Positions 1-9,154 of a DNA stretch of 64,000 bases are shown here, piece by piece. The stretch lies in assembly GCA_934351835.1 (NCBI GenBank), contig CAKRJP010000009.1:1-64000 (forward strand), given 5' to 3'. This stretch comes from an uncultured Lachnospiraceae bacterium. Lineage in GTDB: Bacteria > Bacillota > Clostridia > Lachnospirales > Lachnospiraceae. The notes beneath the pieces are model-generated. The model had not been told where the DNA came from. It saw only the letters and a list, made by a program, of their open reading frames with translations, and searched no databases. Numbering within the stretch: position 1 is the first letter of the stretch; the number at the start of each line of letters is the position of its first letter. The translations under genes were made by a program, and so were the position numbers.

Positions 1-454
1 CTTCTGAAACATCCTCTGTCGCTTTAGTTTCTTCTTTTTCCACAATCCAGGTAATCTTTCCGGAATCTACATCCAGGTAATAATTTACTCCCAGATAATA
101 GGTCTGACCGGCCGTCAGTTCAGTCTCAATGCTGAAATCCACACCACTGTTGCCATCGTCTGATGCTTCTTTGATCAGGTTTTGACTCGCATCATAGATT
201 GCTCCGTAGGTGTCGCCGGATTCTACCGAATAGAAATGGTAGATTCCTGTCTCCTGTGGAACGAAACGATAAATTGCTGTCTTGGCACCAGCATCCAGCG
301 TCGTCTCGTTTTTGACTCCTTCTGATATCTCAGTTATTTCTGAATCCTGAAATTCAGCTGCATTTGCGGTTATAGTGCCGGTATATCCGGTCGTAACACA
401 CATCAAAAATGCAAGTACAATCGCCAGGATTCTTTTTTCCATTCTTGATATCAT
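1..454 (-). CDS. Secreted protein with PPC-like beta domain, C-terminus outside the window
   Basis: Only the first ~151 residues are inside the window; no stop is reached. The ATG at 454 is preceded by AGGAGG six bases away, better placed than the in-frame ATG at 442. A signal peptide is clear (Lys/Arg, then a hydrophobic stretch ending in ANAAEF). The following ~110 residues read like a bacterial pre-peptidase C-terminal (PPC) beta-sandwich: GIYHFYSVES, then AGQTYYLGVNYY. Such domains are usually accessory modules of exported enzymes or surface proteins; the catalytic part, if any, is not visible. It is the last visible gene of an envelope operon behind the transpeptidase and the ligase-like protein, starting 18 bases after the latter. 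No specific function can be given. Confidence 0.7.
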   Translation of the reverse strand, partial: MISRMEKRILAIVLAFLMCVTTGYTGTITANAAEFQDSEITEISEGVKNETTLDAGAKTAIYRFVPQETGIYHFYSVESGDTYGAIYDASQNLIKEASDDGNSGVDFSIETELTAGQTYYLGVNYYLDVDSGKITWIVEKEETKATEDVSE

Positions 455-471
455 CCCTTTTCCTCCTTTTT

Positions 472-2169
472 TTAATTTTGATTTATCTTAATTTGATACT
501 CTTCTATCCTGCTCAGATTCTCGTGGGAAAGTCGTACCTTCGGGAGATCTTTGATCTTCCAGCCGAGATCGCTGGTGTTCTTCTCGACTTCTTTCAGAAG
601 CTCCGGTATCTGTGCTGCTCTCAGCACACAGGTTCTCGCACTCTCCACATCCTCTGCATTCAGATATTCATCTGCGCAATACAGAAGTGTATCAAGATAA
701 TCAACATACTCATCGTATTGATACGGCGCCAGTTTTATCGCCGTCAACTTGTCTTTCATAAATTCCTGCACCTCCCCGTCTGCGAATGCAGCCCTTGCCA
801 GTGCACTGTATGCCACTGCTACGTGCTCATTTCTCTCTAAAATCTTCTCTGCCTGTTTTCTCATCTTAGCAGCATCTTTTGCCTTGGAAAGTTTCGTGAT
901 TCTTGCCTGCATATTTCCACTATATAATTTCAATGCAAGTTCTGTATCACCTTTCATGTATGCTGCATCGGAACCACCGACGAAAACAGCCAGAACCATC
1001 ACTGCAACTCCGGCTATCACCGCACAGGTCCTTGTAAACACCGGTATCTTTCCTTCTTTGATATTATGGAAATCTAAAAATAAAATCACTACCATCCAGA
1101 TCATCATAAACTGAAGGTCATAATCAAACAGACTGTGAAGAAGTATTATGATCAATACAAGCTGATTTCTTCCACCTTTCTCGGATTTTATGATCGCACG
1201 GACAAAATTTCCAAATACAAGCACTGCCGGAAAGATTCCTAGATCAAGTGCTAACTGAATCAGTTCATTGTGGGCATTTACTACAGAATATACACCCGTC
1301 TGTACTTCCTGCTGCAAATAGTAATATCCATAATATCCGCTTCCGAACGGATGTGATATTATAATTCCCATTGCATCTTTCCAGTACAGGAAACGTCCAA
1401 GTAACGTACTTTGTCCTGCTGAGATTGTCATAATTCTCTGCAATATTGCACCTTTACCGATCATTGCATCTAAAGCAATGATCACTGCACCGATACCGAC
1501 CACTATTAACAATATTTTTCTTAGTTCTTTCTTTCGGATTAGTAGTAATAGAAGTGTCAAAACAAAAAGAACATAGACCATTCGGCTTCCGCTTAAGAAG
1601 ATTCCCGCCACGGCCGCCACAATATTAAACACATTCCAGATTTCTGGTCTTTTATAAGAAAATTCATCGACTGCAATAACCATGCATACCAGCATGAATA
1701 CTGCATATGTATTCGGATACTGGAAAAATCCGGCCAGTCGTCCGGCTACCGTTACCCACTCCTTAAACACCTCAAACTGCATCATCAGGAATGAAAACAG
1801 TGTCATCAGGCTTCCGATATATGGGAGCGCATGTATCAACTGTTCTCGTATCTCCAGATGCCGACAGATATAGAGCGCCCACAATAATACCGGAAGAAAT
1901 TTCACAAATCCCATCAGTGCCATTCCGGAATCTACCGCCCAGAATGCCACACACAAATACAAAACTGTCACCACTGTAACTGACAGCATATTCAAATCCA
2001 ATGCAAGTGTATATTGTTTTGTCCGGTATATTTCAATCAAAAGTACCGCCATCAAAACTATTACCAGTGCCCCGGAGACAAATACAAAATATCCGCCTCC
2101 CAGGCACCCCGTAACACTCATTGTAATGAGTGACAGTATTATCCATACATTATTCATTTTTTCTCTCAT
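472..2169 (-). CDS. O-antigen ligase/polymerase-like membrane protein with TPR-like C-terminus
   Basis: 565 residues. The first ~390 form roughly ten hydrophobic segments, with a large extracytoplasmic loop typical of the Wzy_C/WaaL superfamily: LLGRFLYWKDAMGIIISHPF followed by NAHNELIQLALDLGIFPA, where the His of the NAHNE motif is the conserved catalytic-type residue. Residues ~395-560 are soluble and helical with a TPR-like rhythm. WaaL-fold proteins join or polymerise lipid-linked glycans outside the membrane; in Gram-positives they act on teichoic acids, capsule or glycoprotein glycans. The acceptor here is unknown. ATG at 2169 has GAGGG seven bases upstream. It lies 20 bases after the transpeptidase gene, suggesting a shared wall-related role. 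Confidence 0.82.
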   Translation of the reverse strand: MREKMNNVWIILSLITMSVTGCLGGGYFVFVSGALVIVLMAVLLIEIYRTKQYTLALDLNMLSVTVVTVLYLCVAFWAVDSGMALMGFVKFLPVLLWALYICRHLEIREQLIHALPYIGSLMTLFSFLMMQFEVFKEWVTVAGRLAGFFQYPNTYAVFMLVCMVIAVDEFSYKRPEIWNVFNIVAAVAGIFLSGSRMVYVLFVLTLLLLLIRKKELRKILLIVVGIGAVIIALDAMIGKGAILQRIMTISAGQSTLLGRFLYWKDAMGIIISHPFGSGYYGYYYLQQEVQTGVYSVVNAHNELIQLALDLGIFPAVLVFGNFVRAIIKSEKGGRNQLVLIIILLHSLFDYDLQFMMIWMVVILFLDFHNIKEGKIPVFTRTCAVIAGVAVMVLAVFVGGSDAAYMKGDTELALKLYSGNMQARITKLSKAKDAAKMRKQAEKILERNEHVAVAYSALARAAFADGEVQEFMKDKLTAIKLAPYQYDEYVDYLDTLLYCADEYLNAEDVESARTCVLRAAQIPELLKEVEKNTSDLGWKIKDLPKVRLSHENLSRIEEYQIKINQN

Positions 2170-2189
2170 ACCTTTCCCTCATTTCTGCC

Positions 2190-3587
2190 TTACTCTGTGC
2201 AAGTCTCCGGCAGTTCATCTTTTTTATAATATCCTCTCTTCACTGACTGGCAGTTCTTTCCGGCCAAAAGTCCGGTCTTCTCACAATATTCTTTTTCCAC
2301 CACATCATCGGACACCGGATACGCTGACGATTGATCTGGCGAGAGTTCTTCGATTGCATCACGGAAAGCCAGAAGTGACGCATTCTGTATACGTTCCCCG
2401 TCATTCGAACTATACCACACTGCACAGGTATACTCAGGCGTCATCCCTATAAACCAGTTATCTCTGTAATTTTCAGAAGTTCCCGTCTTTCCACATACAT
2501 CCACGCCATCTATCTGCGCTGATTTTGCGGTACCCTCTTCTACCACACCCCGCAGCATCCGGTTCATGATGTACGCAGTATCTTCCGAGAATATCTGGTC
2601 TGTTTTTTCTTCTTTTTCATAGACAAGGTTACCATCTTTATCTTCCAGTGACTTAAGTGCTGTCAGTTCATATCTCATACCACTCTGGGAAAATGCCTGA
2701 TAATCTTCTAACATCTCCTTTATGGTAACTCCTTTATCCAGATATCCCATTCCGAGACTGCTCAAAAGTTCCTTCCGATAGCCATCTTCATCTTTTTCTA
2801 TCAGTTTTTTCTCTGCCGTCACGTCCATTCCCAGTATATCTTCCAGATATGTGCAAGATTTGTCCAGTCCGTAATCATTCAGGATTTTTACTGTTATTGC
2901 ATTGTTTGACTCGCAAAGTGCCTGCGCCACAGTCTCTTTCTGATTCGTAAATTCTTCGACATTTGCAGGCCAGGGTTCTGTATTGCCCGCATCGTCCTTC
3001 GTCTCTTCAAACGGACTGTCTGCATATAATGTCGACCATGTCACTGCATCATCTTCTATCGCCGGTCCATATGTGCTGAGAGGCTTTATCGTAGATCCGG
3101 CATATGTGCGATCCAGTAAACGATTCACCGATTCATCCGAGGATTCTGTATACGCCGCGATCAGATTTCCTTTGCCATCGCTTAATGCCATCGCCATGGA
3201 ATCCTTATCGGTAACTGAAATCTGGCTGCCACCCTTTTTCAGTGCCTCAAAAGCATTGGATTCGAAAGCCGTCTTTATCACGTACTGCTCCTTTACAAGT
3301 TTTTCTCCGGCTTTTGATTTTTTCAGATTCTCTGCTTTACTGAGTGCACTGATTGCTTCCTGGCACGCAAGATCAACATAATCTTCGTAACCTGTTTCAC
3401 ATTCGTAATGAATGCCTCCGTCTTTCCACACCAGTTTTGCGATTTCTGTTCCTTCCGAATCGACCACCGATGTCTCTGCTTCTTTTCCCAGAAACTTCCC
3501 TGAGAGAATAATTCCGGCGCAGATTACTGCCACTGCACCGACACCTATCCATTTTTTATTTGTTGATTTTTTTGTAGAATTTTCCAT
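2190..3587 (-). CDS. Membrane-anchored penicillin-binding transpeptidase (no glycosyltransferase domain)
   Basis: 465 residues: one N-terminal membrane anchor (~12-33), then a penicillin-binding transpeptidase domain. All three active-site motifs are present: SxxK as STIK at 165-168, SxN as SNN at 227-229, and KTG at 367-369. The GT51 glycosyltransferase domain of class A PBPs is absent and the region between anchor and catalytic domain is short, so it is an unusual single-domain class B-like PBP. It should cross-link peptidoglycan or act as a penicilloyl-serine enzyme outside the membrane. It is first in the operon with the WaaL-like gene. No Shine-Dalgarno sequence precedes ATG 3587, and the best -10 box ends only six bases upstream of it. 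Confidence 0.85.
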   Translation of the reverse strand: MENSTKKSTNKKWIGVGAVAVICAGIILSGKFLGKEAETSVVDSEGTEIAKLVWKDGGIHYECETGYEDYVDLACQEAISALSKAENLKKSKAGEKLVKEQYVIKTAFESNAFEALKKGGSQISVTDKDSMAMALSDGKGNLIAAYTESSDESVNRLLDRTYAGSTIKPLSTYGPAIEDDAVTWSTLYADSPFEETKDDAGNTEPWPANVEEFTNQKETVAQALCESNNAITVKILNDYGLDKSCTYLEDILGMDVTAEKKLIEKDEDGYRKELLSSLGMGYLDKGVTIKEMLEDYQAFSQSGMRYELTALKSLEDKDGNLVYEKEEKTDQIFSEDTAYIMNRMLRGVVEEGTAKSAQIDGVDVCGKTGTSENYRDNWFIGMTPEYTCAVWYSSNDGERIQNASLLAFRDAIEELSPDQSSAYPVSDDVVEKEYCEKTGLLAGKNCQSVKRGYYKKDELPETCTE

Positions 3588-3593
3588 GTTATT

Positions 3594-3622
3594 ATTTTAC
3601 CATTCTTAACACATACAGGCAA
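3594..3622 (-). promoter_or_regulatory. Putative promoter of the transpeptidase operon
   Basis: Minus-strand -35 TTGCCT (3617-3622) and -10 TAAAAT (3594-3599) are separated by 17 bases. Transcription would begin at or within a base or two of the ATG at 3587, leaving almost no 5' leader. Confidence 0.45.
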
Positions 3623-3659
3623 CCTTAGACTTGACTCATTACCACACAAATCACCACAC

Positions 3660-3696
3660 AAAAAGCAGGTGGAACGAATCGTTCATTTCCACCTGC
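3660..3696 (-). terminator. Rho-independent terminator of asnB
   Basis: Perfect 10-bp inverted repeat (GCAGGTGGAA at 3665-3674 with its complement at 3687-3696), followed on the minus strand by TTTTTG. It lies ~37 bases after the asnB stop. Confidence 0.85.
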
Positions 3697-3732
3697 CTGT
3701 CATATTAAGATTTTACAAATCTTTTATCTTCT

Positions 3733-5622
3733 CTATGCTGTCTTTTCTTCTTCCGCAACTGTCTCTTTCTCAGATTCTTTCAGTCCATCCTCAAAGAATA
3801 CTTTATGCCATGTCAGGAATGAGAATACTGTCCAGATCTTTCGGCTGTTATCTTTATGTCCTGCCTTATGCTCCTCTAAGAGTCTCAGAAGGATATCTGT
3901 ATTGAAAAATTCTTCCGCTGCTTTTCCTGTAAACAGCTCCTTGATCTCGCTGTACCAAGGTTCTTCTTTGATCCATACACGGATCGGTACCGGGAATCCC
4001 AGTTTCTTACGCTCTGCCGTCACTTCCGGAAGCACATGCTCGGAAGCTTTGCGGAACAGATATTTTGTCTGGTTACCTCTGATCTTCGCCTTTGTAGGCA
4101 GACATCTTGCAACCTTAAATACCTCTTTATCTAAGAATGGTACACGAAGTTCCAGAGAATGTGCCATACTCATGCGATCTGCTTTCTGAAGAATATCTCC
4201 CGGCAGCCAGCAGTTCAGATCAATATACTGCATTTTGTTCATATCATCAAGTTTGGCTGCACGGTCATAAATCGGTTTCAGCATCTTCTCTGTCGTAGGC
4301 GCTCCTGTGCGGTTCTTCATTAATTTTCTACGTTCTCTGTTTGTAAAGATGTTTGCATTACCGATAAATCTCTCCTGCACATCCTTTGAACCACGGATCA
4401 GGAAACTCTTTCCTTTCACATCAGGAAGTTTCTTTGCCAGTTTTCCGACTGCTCTGCGGAAACCTTTCGGAAGCCATGTATAGTATTTTAATGACATCGG
4501 CTCATGGTAGATTGTGTATCCGCCAAACAACTCATCAGAGCCCTCACCGGAAGTAACAACCTTCACATACTTGGCTGCCTCCTGTGCTACGAAATACAGT
4601 GCAATTGCTGCTGCGTCTCCGCTAGGCTCATCCAGATGCCACATGATCTTCGGGATTGCATCCCAGTACTCTTCTTTGCTGATGATCTTCGTGTGATGTT
4701 CCAGTCCCAGTTCTTTCGCAAGATCTTTTGCATAACTAATCTCACTGTAATGATTCTTCTCATCCAGGAATCCAACAGTAAATGCTTTATTCCCGGAAAA
4801 CTCGGCTGCAATATAGCTGGAATCTACTCCTCCGGAAAGGAATGCCCCTACCTCTACGTCCGCGATCATATGATGATCCACAGAATCTTTCATTACTTTC
4901 TCGATACGTTCTACGATCTGCTCATCGTCTCCCATATTCTTAGGAGTAAGCATTGGATCAAAATATTTTTCAATCTTAAGATTGCCGTCTTCATAAGTCA
5001 GGAAATGTCCCGGAAGCAGTCTGTATACACCTTTAAATAAAGTCTCTTCCATTGCAGAGTACTGAAAAGAAAGATATTCTTCCAGTGCTGCCTGATTGAC
5101 TTCTCTCTTAAATCCAGGGAACTCTAATAAACATTTGATCTCTGATGCAAATACAAAATTACCGTCTACAATTGTATAATAAAATGGTTTGATTCCAAAA
5201 AAATCTCTGGCAGCAAACAACTTTTTCTCTGCCTGATTCCAGATAGCGAATCCAAACATACCTCTGAGCTTATTCACCAGATCTGTTCCGTAGCTTTCAT
5301 ATCCATGTAAAAGCGTCTCGGAATCTGACTTATTCGTAAACTGATGACCTTTATCCAGCAGATCATTCTTCAGACTTCTGTAATTATAAATCTCTCCGTT
5401 AAATACCAGTGCAAGATTCTTATCCTCGTTATACATAGGCTGTGCACCATCTGCCAGGTCAATGATACTTAGTCTGACAAATCCCAGTCCTGCATCATCA
5501 GTCGTATATACACCATCAGAATCCGGACCACGATGACGCATTGCATCCATCATCTTTTTCAAAATGATTTCCTTTTCTTCTTTTGAATATTTGTTACCTA
5601 CAAATCCACATATTCCACACAT
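3733..5622 (-). CDS. asnB: Asparagine synthase (glutamine-hydrolysing)
   Basis: 629 residues, normal for the AsnB family. The N-terminus MCGICGFVG supplies the catalytic Cys2 of the class II glutaminase domain. The C-terminal synthetase domain contains the ATP pyrophosphatase P-loop AFLSGGVDSS. It makes asparagine from aspartate, ATP and glutamine in the cytosol. ATG 5622 is preceded by AGGAG at six bases. It is a single-gene unit with its own promoter and terminator. The window also has an indirect route to Asn-tRNA (AspRS plus GatCAB at 55-61 kb), so asparagine is supplied in two ways. The C-terminus ends in an acidic Glu/Lys tail not needed for catalysis. Confidence 0.95.
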   Translation of the reverse strand: MCGICGFVGNKYSKEEKEIILKKMMDAMRHRGPDSDGVYTTDDAGLGFVRLSIIDLADGAQPMYNEDKNLALVFNGEIYNYRSLKNDLLDKGHQFTNKSDSETLLHGYESYGTDLVNKLRGMFGFAIWNQAEKKLFAARDFFGIKPFYYTIVDGNFVFASEIKCLLEFPGFKREVNQAALEEYLSFQYSAMEETLFKGVYRLLPGHFLTYEDGNLKIEKYFDPMLTPKNMGDDEQIVERIEKVMKDSVDHHMIADVEVGAFLSGGVDSSYIAAEFSGNKAFTVGFLDEKNHYSEISYAKDLAKELGLEHHTKIISKEEYWDAIPKIMWHLDEPSGDAAAIALYFVAQEAAKYVKVVTSGEGSDELFGGYTIYHEPMSLKYYTWLPKGFRRAVGKLAKKLPDVKGKSFLIRGSKDVQERFIGNANIFTNRERRKLMKNRTGAPTTEKMLKPIYDRAAKLDDMNKMQYIDLNCWLPGDILQKADRMSMAHSLELRVPFLDKEVFKVARCLPTKAKIRGNQTKYLFRKASEHVLPEVTAERKKLGFPVPIRVWIKEEPWYSEIKELFTGKAAEEFFNTDILLRLLEEHKAGHKDNSRKIWTVFSFLTWHKVFFEDGLKESEKETVAEEEKTA

Positions 5623-5695
5623 ATTAATCTCCTGTAAGTGTTTTTATTGTCTGTTCCTGTATTAATTATCTCGTTTTTTGATTATTTTACTGTTA

Positions 5696-5723
5696 ATTAT
5701 AGACGGAAACCTCCGGATGTCAA
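5696..5723 (-). promoter_or_regulatory. asnB promoter
   Basis: Minus-strand -35 TTGACA (5718-5723) and -10 TATAAT (5696-5701), both consensus, with 16-base spacing. A leader of about 65 bases precedes asnB; it contains no T-box motif. Confidence 0.75.
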
Positions 5724-5734
5724 CCCTCGCACTC

Positions 5735-5764
5735 TTGACAAAAAACGCAGTCAGTTTCTATACT
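5735..5764 (+). promoter_or_regulatory. Promoter of the MBL-fold hydrolase gene
   Basis: -35 TTGACA (5735-5740) and -10 TATACT (5759-5764), 18-base spacing, back to back with the asnB promoter. Confidence 0.65.
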
Positions 5765-5811
5765 TATAACATAATAGTACAATATTTTTAATAGGAAAGA
5801 AGTTTTATCAT

Positions 5812-6645
5812 ATGAATACAATGCCTCCTTTATTTACCCACACTTATATCGACGATGATCTGATCATGATCCGCGACGTCATGGGCGATATCATCTATCT
5901 TGTCCTTGGTCCCGGCGAATCCATCCTGATCGACACAGGGCTTGGCATCGGCAGTCTGAGAACTTACGTCGAGACCCTGACGCGCACACCTGTCACCGTC
6001 CTTCTGACCCACGGACATATGGACCATGCCATGGGTGCACCGGAATTTGACCGGGTCTTTCTAAATCCACTGGATCAGGCCCAGTATGACGATCACAGAG
6101 AACCTGTCTACCGCAATAAGGTCAACCGCCTGTTTATCGGGCCAAAATATAATGACTTAAAAAACTTTCTAATCCCGTCCCAGCCGTTACACTACGAACC
6201 GCTTCTTCCGGGCATGACTTTCCATGTCGGAAAGAATACGCTCCGAATCTTTAACGCTGCCGGGCACACGGTTGGATCTCTTGCCGTCTTGTTGGAAGAG
6301 AAGAAAATGTTGATCATCGGTGATGCATGCACAAATAATACTTTGCTGTTAAATGAGCATTCCACCAATATCAAAACTTATCTCAACAATATGGTTAACC
6401 TCAAGAAAGAAGTGGACGGTCATTATGACTGTATGTACTTCTCTCACGGGCATGGCAAAAAACCTGTCGGTTATCTGGAATCCATGATCACTCTCTGTAA
6501 TGAAGTCTTAGCCGGTGATTCCGAAAAGCTTCCTTACAACTGGATCGGCTATGATCTGCTTGTTGCCAGATCCAGGGATAAGCACATGCGACGTCTCGAT
6601 GGGGAACTCTCCAATCTAGCTTACCGTCCCGGAATGGAACTGTAA
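5812..6645 (+). CDS. Metallo-beta-lactamase-fold hydrolase
   Basis: 277 residues of the MBL superfamily. The zinc motif HxHxDH is seen as HGHMDH at 67-72, a further metal His follows in AAGHTVGS, an Asp in IIGDA, and a late His in FSHGHG. These ligands fit a two-metal hydrolase of the glyoxalase II/lactonase-like group; the substrate cannot be inferred. No signal peptide, so cytosolic. ATG 5812 has only a weak purine-rich site (GGAAAG) rather far upstream; the in-frame ATG at 5821 is an alternative. It is monocistronic, divergent from asnB, and converges on the phosphate transporter gene across a bidirectional terminator. Confidence 0.8.
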   Translation: MNTMPPLFTHTYIDDDLIMIRDVMGDIIYLVLGPGESILIDTGLGIGSLRTYVETLTRTPVTVLLTHGHMDHAMGAPEFDRVFLNPLDQAQYDDHREPVYRNKVNRLFIGPKYNDLKNFLIPSQPLHYEPLLPGMTFHVGKNTLRIFNAAGHTVGSLAVLLEEKKMLIIGDACTNNTLLLNEHSTNIKTYLNNMVNLKKEVDGHYDCMYFSHGHGKKPVGYLESMITLCNEVLAGDSEKLPYNWIGYDLLVARSRDKHMRRLDGELSNLAYRPGMEL

Positions 6646-6663
6646 AACATCAAAAAAACACAG

Positions 6664-6711
6664 AAAGAGGATACTTCCTTTGCCATCCTCGGCGAATGAA
6701 ATATCCTCTTT
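6664..6711. terminator. Bidirectional terminator between the MBL hydrolase and phosphate transporter genes
   Basis: Outer 10-bp perfect stem (AAAGAGGATA at 6664-6673 with 6702-6711) enclosing a second stem of 10 pairs with one mismatch and a wobble. T-rich flanks occur on both strands. Confidence 0.75.
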
Positions 6712-6736
6712 AGTTTCTTTTTACTTTTATATCATA

Positions 6737-8587
6737 TCACTTTTTTGCTTTTTTTCCAGCTTTTTCTTTTGATTTTTCTTTCGATCTGTCATCTGACTCG
6801 TCTGAAGACTCTTCCTTCGGCTCATATCCATCGATATCAAACTGCTTCTCATATGCCTCAAAATCAGCAACATACTCGCTGTTCTTCAACTTGCGTACGC
6901 TCTTGGTGTACTCATGGATATCAAAGTTGGAAGTATCCAGTTCAAGGATCGCTACTGCAATATTTGAACAGTGAGCTGAAATACGTTCGTAGTTCGTCAA
7001 AAGATCATTAAATGCAAAACCTGTTCCCAGATCACACTGTCCATTTCTCAGTCTGGTAATATGGCGAAGTTTCAGATCATCACATAAAATACCGATCAAT
7101 TCTCTGAGAGGCTCTACTTTTGCTGCCATCTTCAGGTCTTCTTCTACGAAAGAATTAACAGTCAGCTCTACAATCTCCTTCAAAGCATCTTCCACAACAT
7201 TCAGTTCATACTGTGCCGCATCCGAAAACGCTCTTGATTTTTCATGTAACTCCTGCGCCACACGGGAAATGTTCACCGCATGGTCACCCAGACGCTCAAA
7301 ATCACTGATCGTATGCAGGAACTTCGATACCTGCTTGGCCTGTTCTGTTGTCATATCCTGCATACTTACCTGCATCAGATATGTGCCAAGTTTGTCCTCG
7401 TACTTGTCGATCATGTTCTCTTTTTCCTGAATCTTGTTAAATTTATTCTCAGAAAAATCTTCTAACAGATCAAATGAACGCCAGATATTCTTCTTGGCTT
7501 TCTTGGCCATTCCATTGACAGCCAGCTGACTCTGTGCGATAGCAAGTGGCGGATATGCAAGGAAACGTTCTTCCAGAAGTTCGAAGTCTGCCTGCTCCTC
7601 TTCCTCCTCCGGGTTATCCTTGATCAGGAAGAATACCAGTTTCTCAATCTTACCAATAAACGGTGCCAGCACCATGATGGTCAGTATACGGAATACGGAG
7701 TTCAAAAGTGCCACTCTCACCGGTGACATCACCATATCCATAAATCCGAAATGTACCACCGCATTGACAGAATAGAATACAATGGACCAGAAGATCATAC
7801 CGAACAAATCGTTCAAAAGATAAATCAACGCTGTACGTTTACCATTCTTATTCGTTCCGATAGATGACAACAGTACCGGACATGCAGCACCGACACCGAT
7901 ACCCATCGTAATCGGAAGTGCCGCCGCAAAGGTAATAGATCCTGTGATCGATAACGCCTGCAAAATACCTACTGCCGCAGATGCACTCTGTAATACTGCA
8001 GTAAATGCAATACCTACAAGAATACCCATCAACGGATTCTTAAACATCGTCAGTATACTGACAAAATGCGGATTCTCCTTTAATGGCGATACAGCCCCAC
8101 TCATGGTCTGCATACCTACCATCAAAATTGCGAATCCAAGCATGATATCACCCACATCGCGGTATGGCTTTTTCTTTACAAACATGCGGAACACAATACC
8201 AATGATTGCTACGATCGCTGAGATCGTCGCTGTAGATAACAGCTGTGCAATACCACTGGAACCTTCAATATAAGACAGACACAAGATCCACCCTGTAATA
8301 CTGGTTCCGATATTGGCTCCCATAATGATACCAATTGCCTGTGCAACCTTCATCATACCTGAATTAACAAATCCGACTACCATAACTGTCGTCGCAGATG
8401 AAGACTGAATAATCGCAGTTACAACCATACCCAGAAGGAGCCCTTTGATCGGTGTATTGGTCAGTCTGTATAAGATCAGTTCCAGTTTATTACCGGCAAC
8501 CTTCTTCAGACTGTCTCCCATCATACTCATACCGAATAAAAATAAGGCAACTCCACTGAGCAATGACAAAATCATCGTGATTCCCAT
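6737..8587 (-). CDS. Na+/phosphate cotransporter family protein with PhoU-like tail
   Basis: 616 residues. Residues ~1-320 carry two repeats of the Na/Pi cotransporter (PF02690-type) fold; the hallmark QSSSATT occurs at ~61-67 and a matching QSASAA in the second half. Residues ~350-570 are a helical PhoU-like domain, and the last ~35 residues are a charged Glu/Lys tail. Family members import phosphate with sodium across the plasma membrane; the fused PhoU part is thought to regulate flux. ATG 8587 follows a purine-rich stretch containing AAGG. It is preceded by the metal-efflux operon with a ~145-base gap, so probably has its own promoter. Confidence 0.88.
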   Translation of the reverse strand: MGITMILSLLSGVALFLFGMSMMGDSLKKVAGNKLELILYRLTNTPIKGLLLGMVVTAIIQSSSATTVMVVGFVNSGMMKVAQAIGIIMGANIGTSITGWILCLSYIEGSSGIAQLLSTATISAIVAIIGIVFRMFVKKKPYRDVGDIMLGFAILMVGMQTMSGAVSPLKENPHFVSILTMFKNPLMGILVGIAFTAVLQSASAAVGILQALSITGSITFAAALPITMGIGVGAACPVLLSSIGTNKNGKRTALIYLLNDLFGMIFWSIVFYSVNAVVHFGFMDMVMSPVRVALLNSVFRILTIMVLAPFIGKIEKLVFFLIKDNPEEEEEQADFELLEERFLAYPPLAIAQSQLAVNGMAKKAKKNIWRSFDLLEDFSENKFNKIQEKENMIDKYEDKLGTYLMQVSMQDMTTEQAKQVSKFLHTISDFERLGDHAVNISRVAQELHEKSRAFSDAAQYELNVVEDALKEIVELTVNSFVEEDLKMAAKVEPLRELIGILCDDLKLRHITRLRNGQCDLGTGFAFNDLLTNYERISAHCSNIAVAILELDTSNFDIHEYTKSVRKLKNSEYVADFEAYEKQFDIDGYEPKEESSDESDDRSKEKSKEKAGKKAKK

Positions 8588-8732
8588 TTTTTTCTTTTCC
8601 TTTTCTTAAGTTGTATGAAAACATGTACATCTAATTATAGACCATTTCACATGTCTTTTACAACGATTTTACAAAGGCTTTCTAAAGTTTGTGCATATTC
8701 ATTAAATTTTTGACAAATCAGCTTTCAAATTT

Positions 8733-9101
8733 TTAATCTTCTTCTATGTGTTCTCTTCCCTGATCGATGATCGAACGTACATGATTGTCTGCCAGAGAGT
8801 AAAACACGGATTTACCCTCACGTCTGCTCTTTACTAATTTGTTCTGTTTCAATATTCTCAACTGATGTGATACCGCAGACTGTGTCATATTGAGTGCCTG
8901 TGCGAGATCACACACACATACTTCAGCCTCAAACAGCACAAATAAAATTCTGATACGCGTCGAATCTCCGAATACTTTAAACAACTCGGCCAGATCATAT
9001 AGTTCCTCTTCCTCAGGAAGTTTCTCATCTACGATTTTCAACAGTTCCTCGTGAATTTCCACAGCTTCACACTGTTCTAATTCTGTTTCCGGTCTTCTCA
9101 T
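8733..9101 (-). CDS. ArsR/SmtB-family metal-sensing repressor (CadC/SmtB type)
   Basis: 122 residues with a winged helix (MTQSAVSHQLRILKQNKLVK is the recognition region). Two possible metal sites are visible. The alpha3N-type cysteines are C62 and C64 (VCVCDL), with C11 available from the N-terminal arm as in CadC. The alpha5 site D105-x-H107-x10-H118-x2-E121 matches the SmtB zinc motif. It should repress the upstream efflux operon and leave DNA on binding Zn, Cd or Pb. It is the last gene of the HMA-ATPase-repressor operon, 53 bases after the ATPase gene. Its probable operator is at 11429-11450. ATG 9101 follows GGGAG. Confidence 0.9.
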   Translation of the reverse strand: MRRPETELEQCEAVEIHEELLKIVDEKLPEEEELYDLAELFKVFGDSTRIRILFVLFEAEVCVCDLAQALNMTQSAVSHQLRILKQNKLVKSRREGKSVFYSLADNHVRSIIDQGREHIEED

Positions 9102-9154
9102 ATCATTCTCCCAATTAATGAAAAATATTACTTATCAACGTTCCAACATTCTAC

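Noticed and set aside
5623..5695. T-box or other riboswitch before asnB
   Set aside because: The leader is only about 65 bases and has no TGGTACCGCG motif or terminator.
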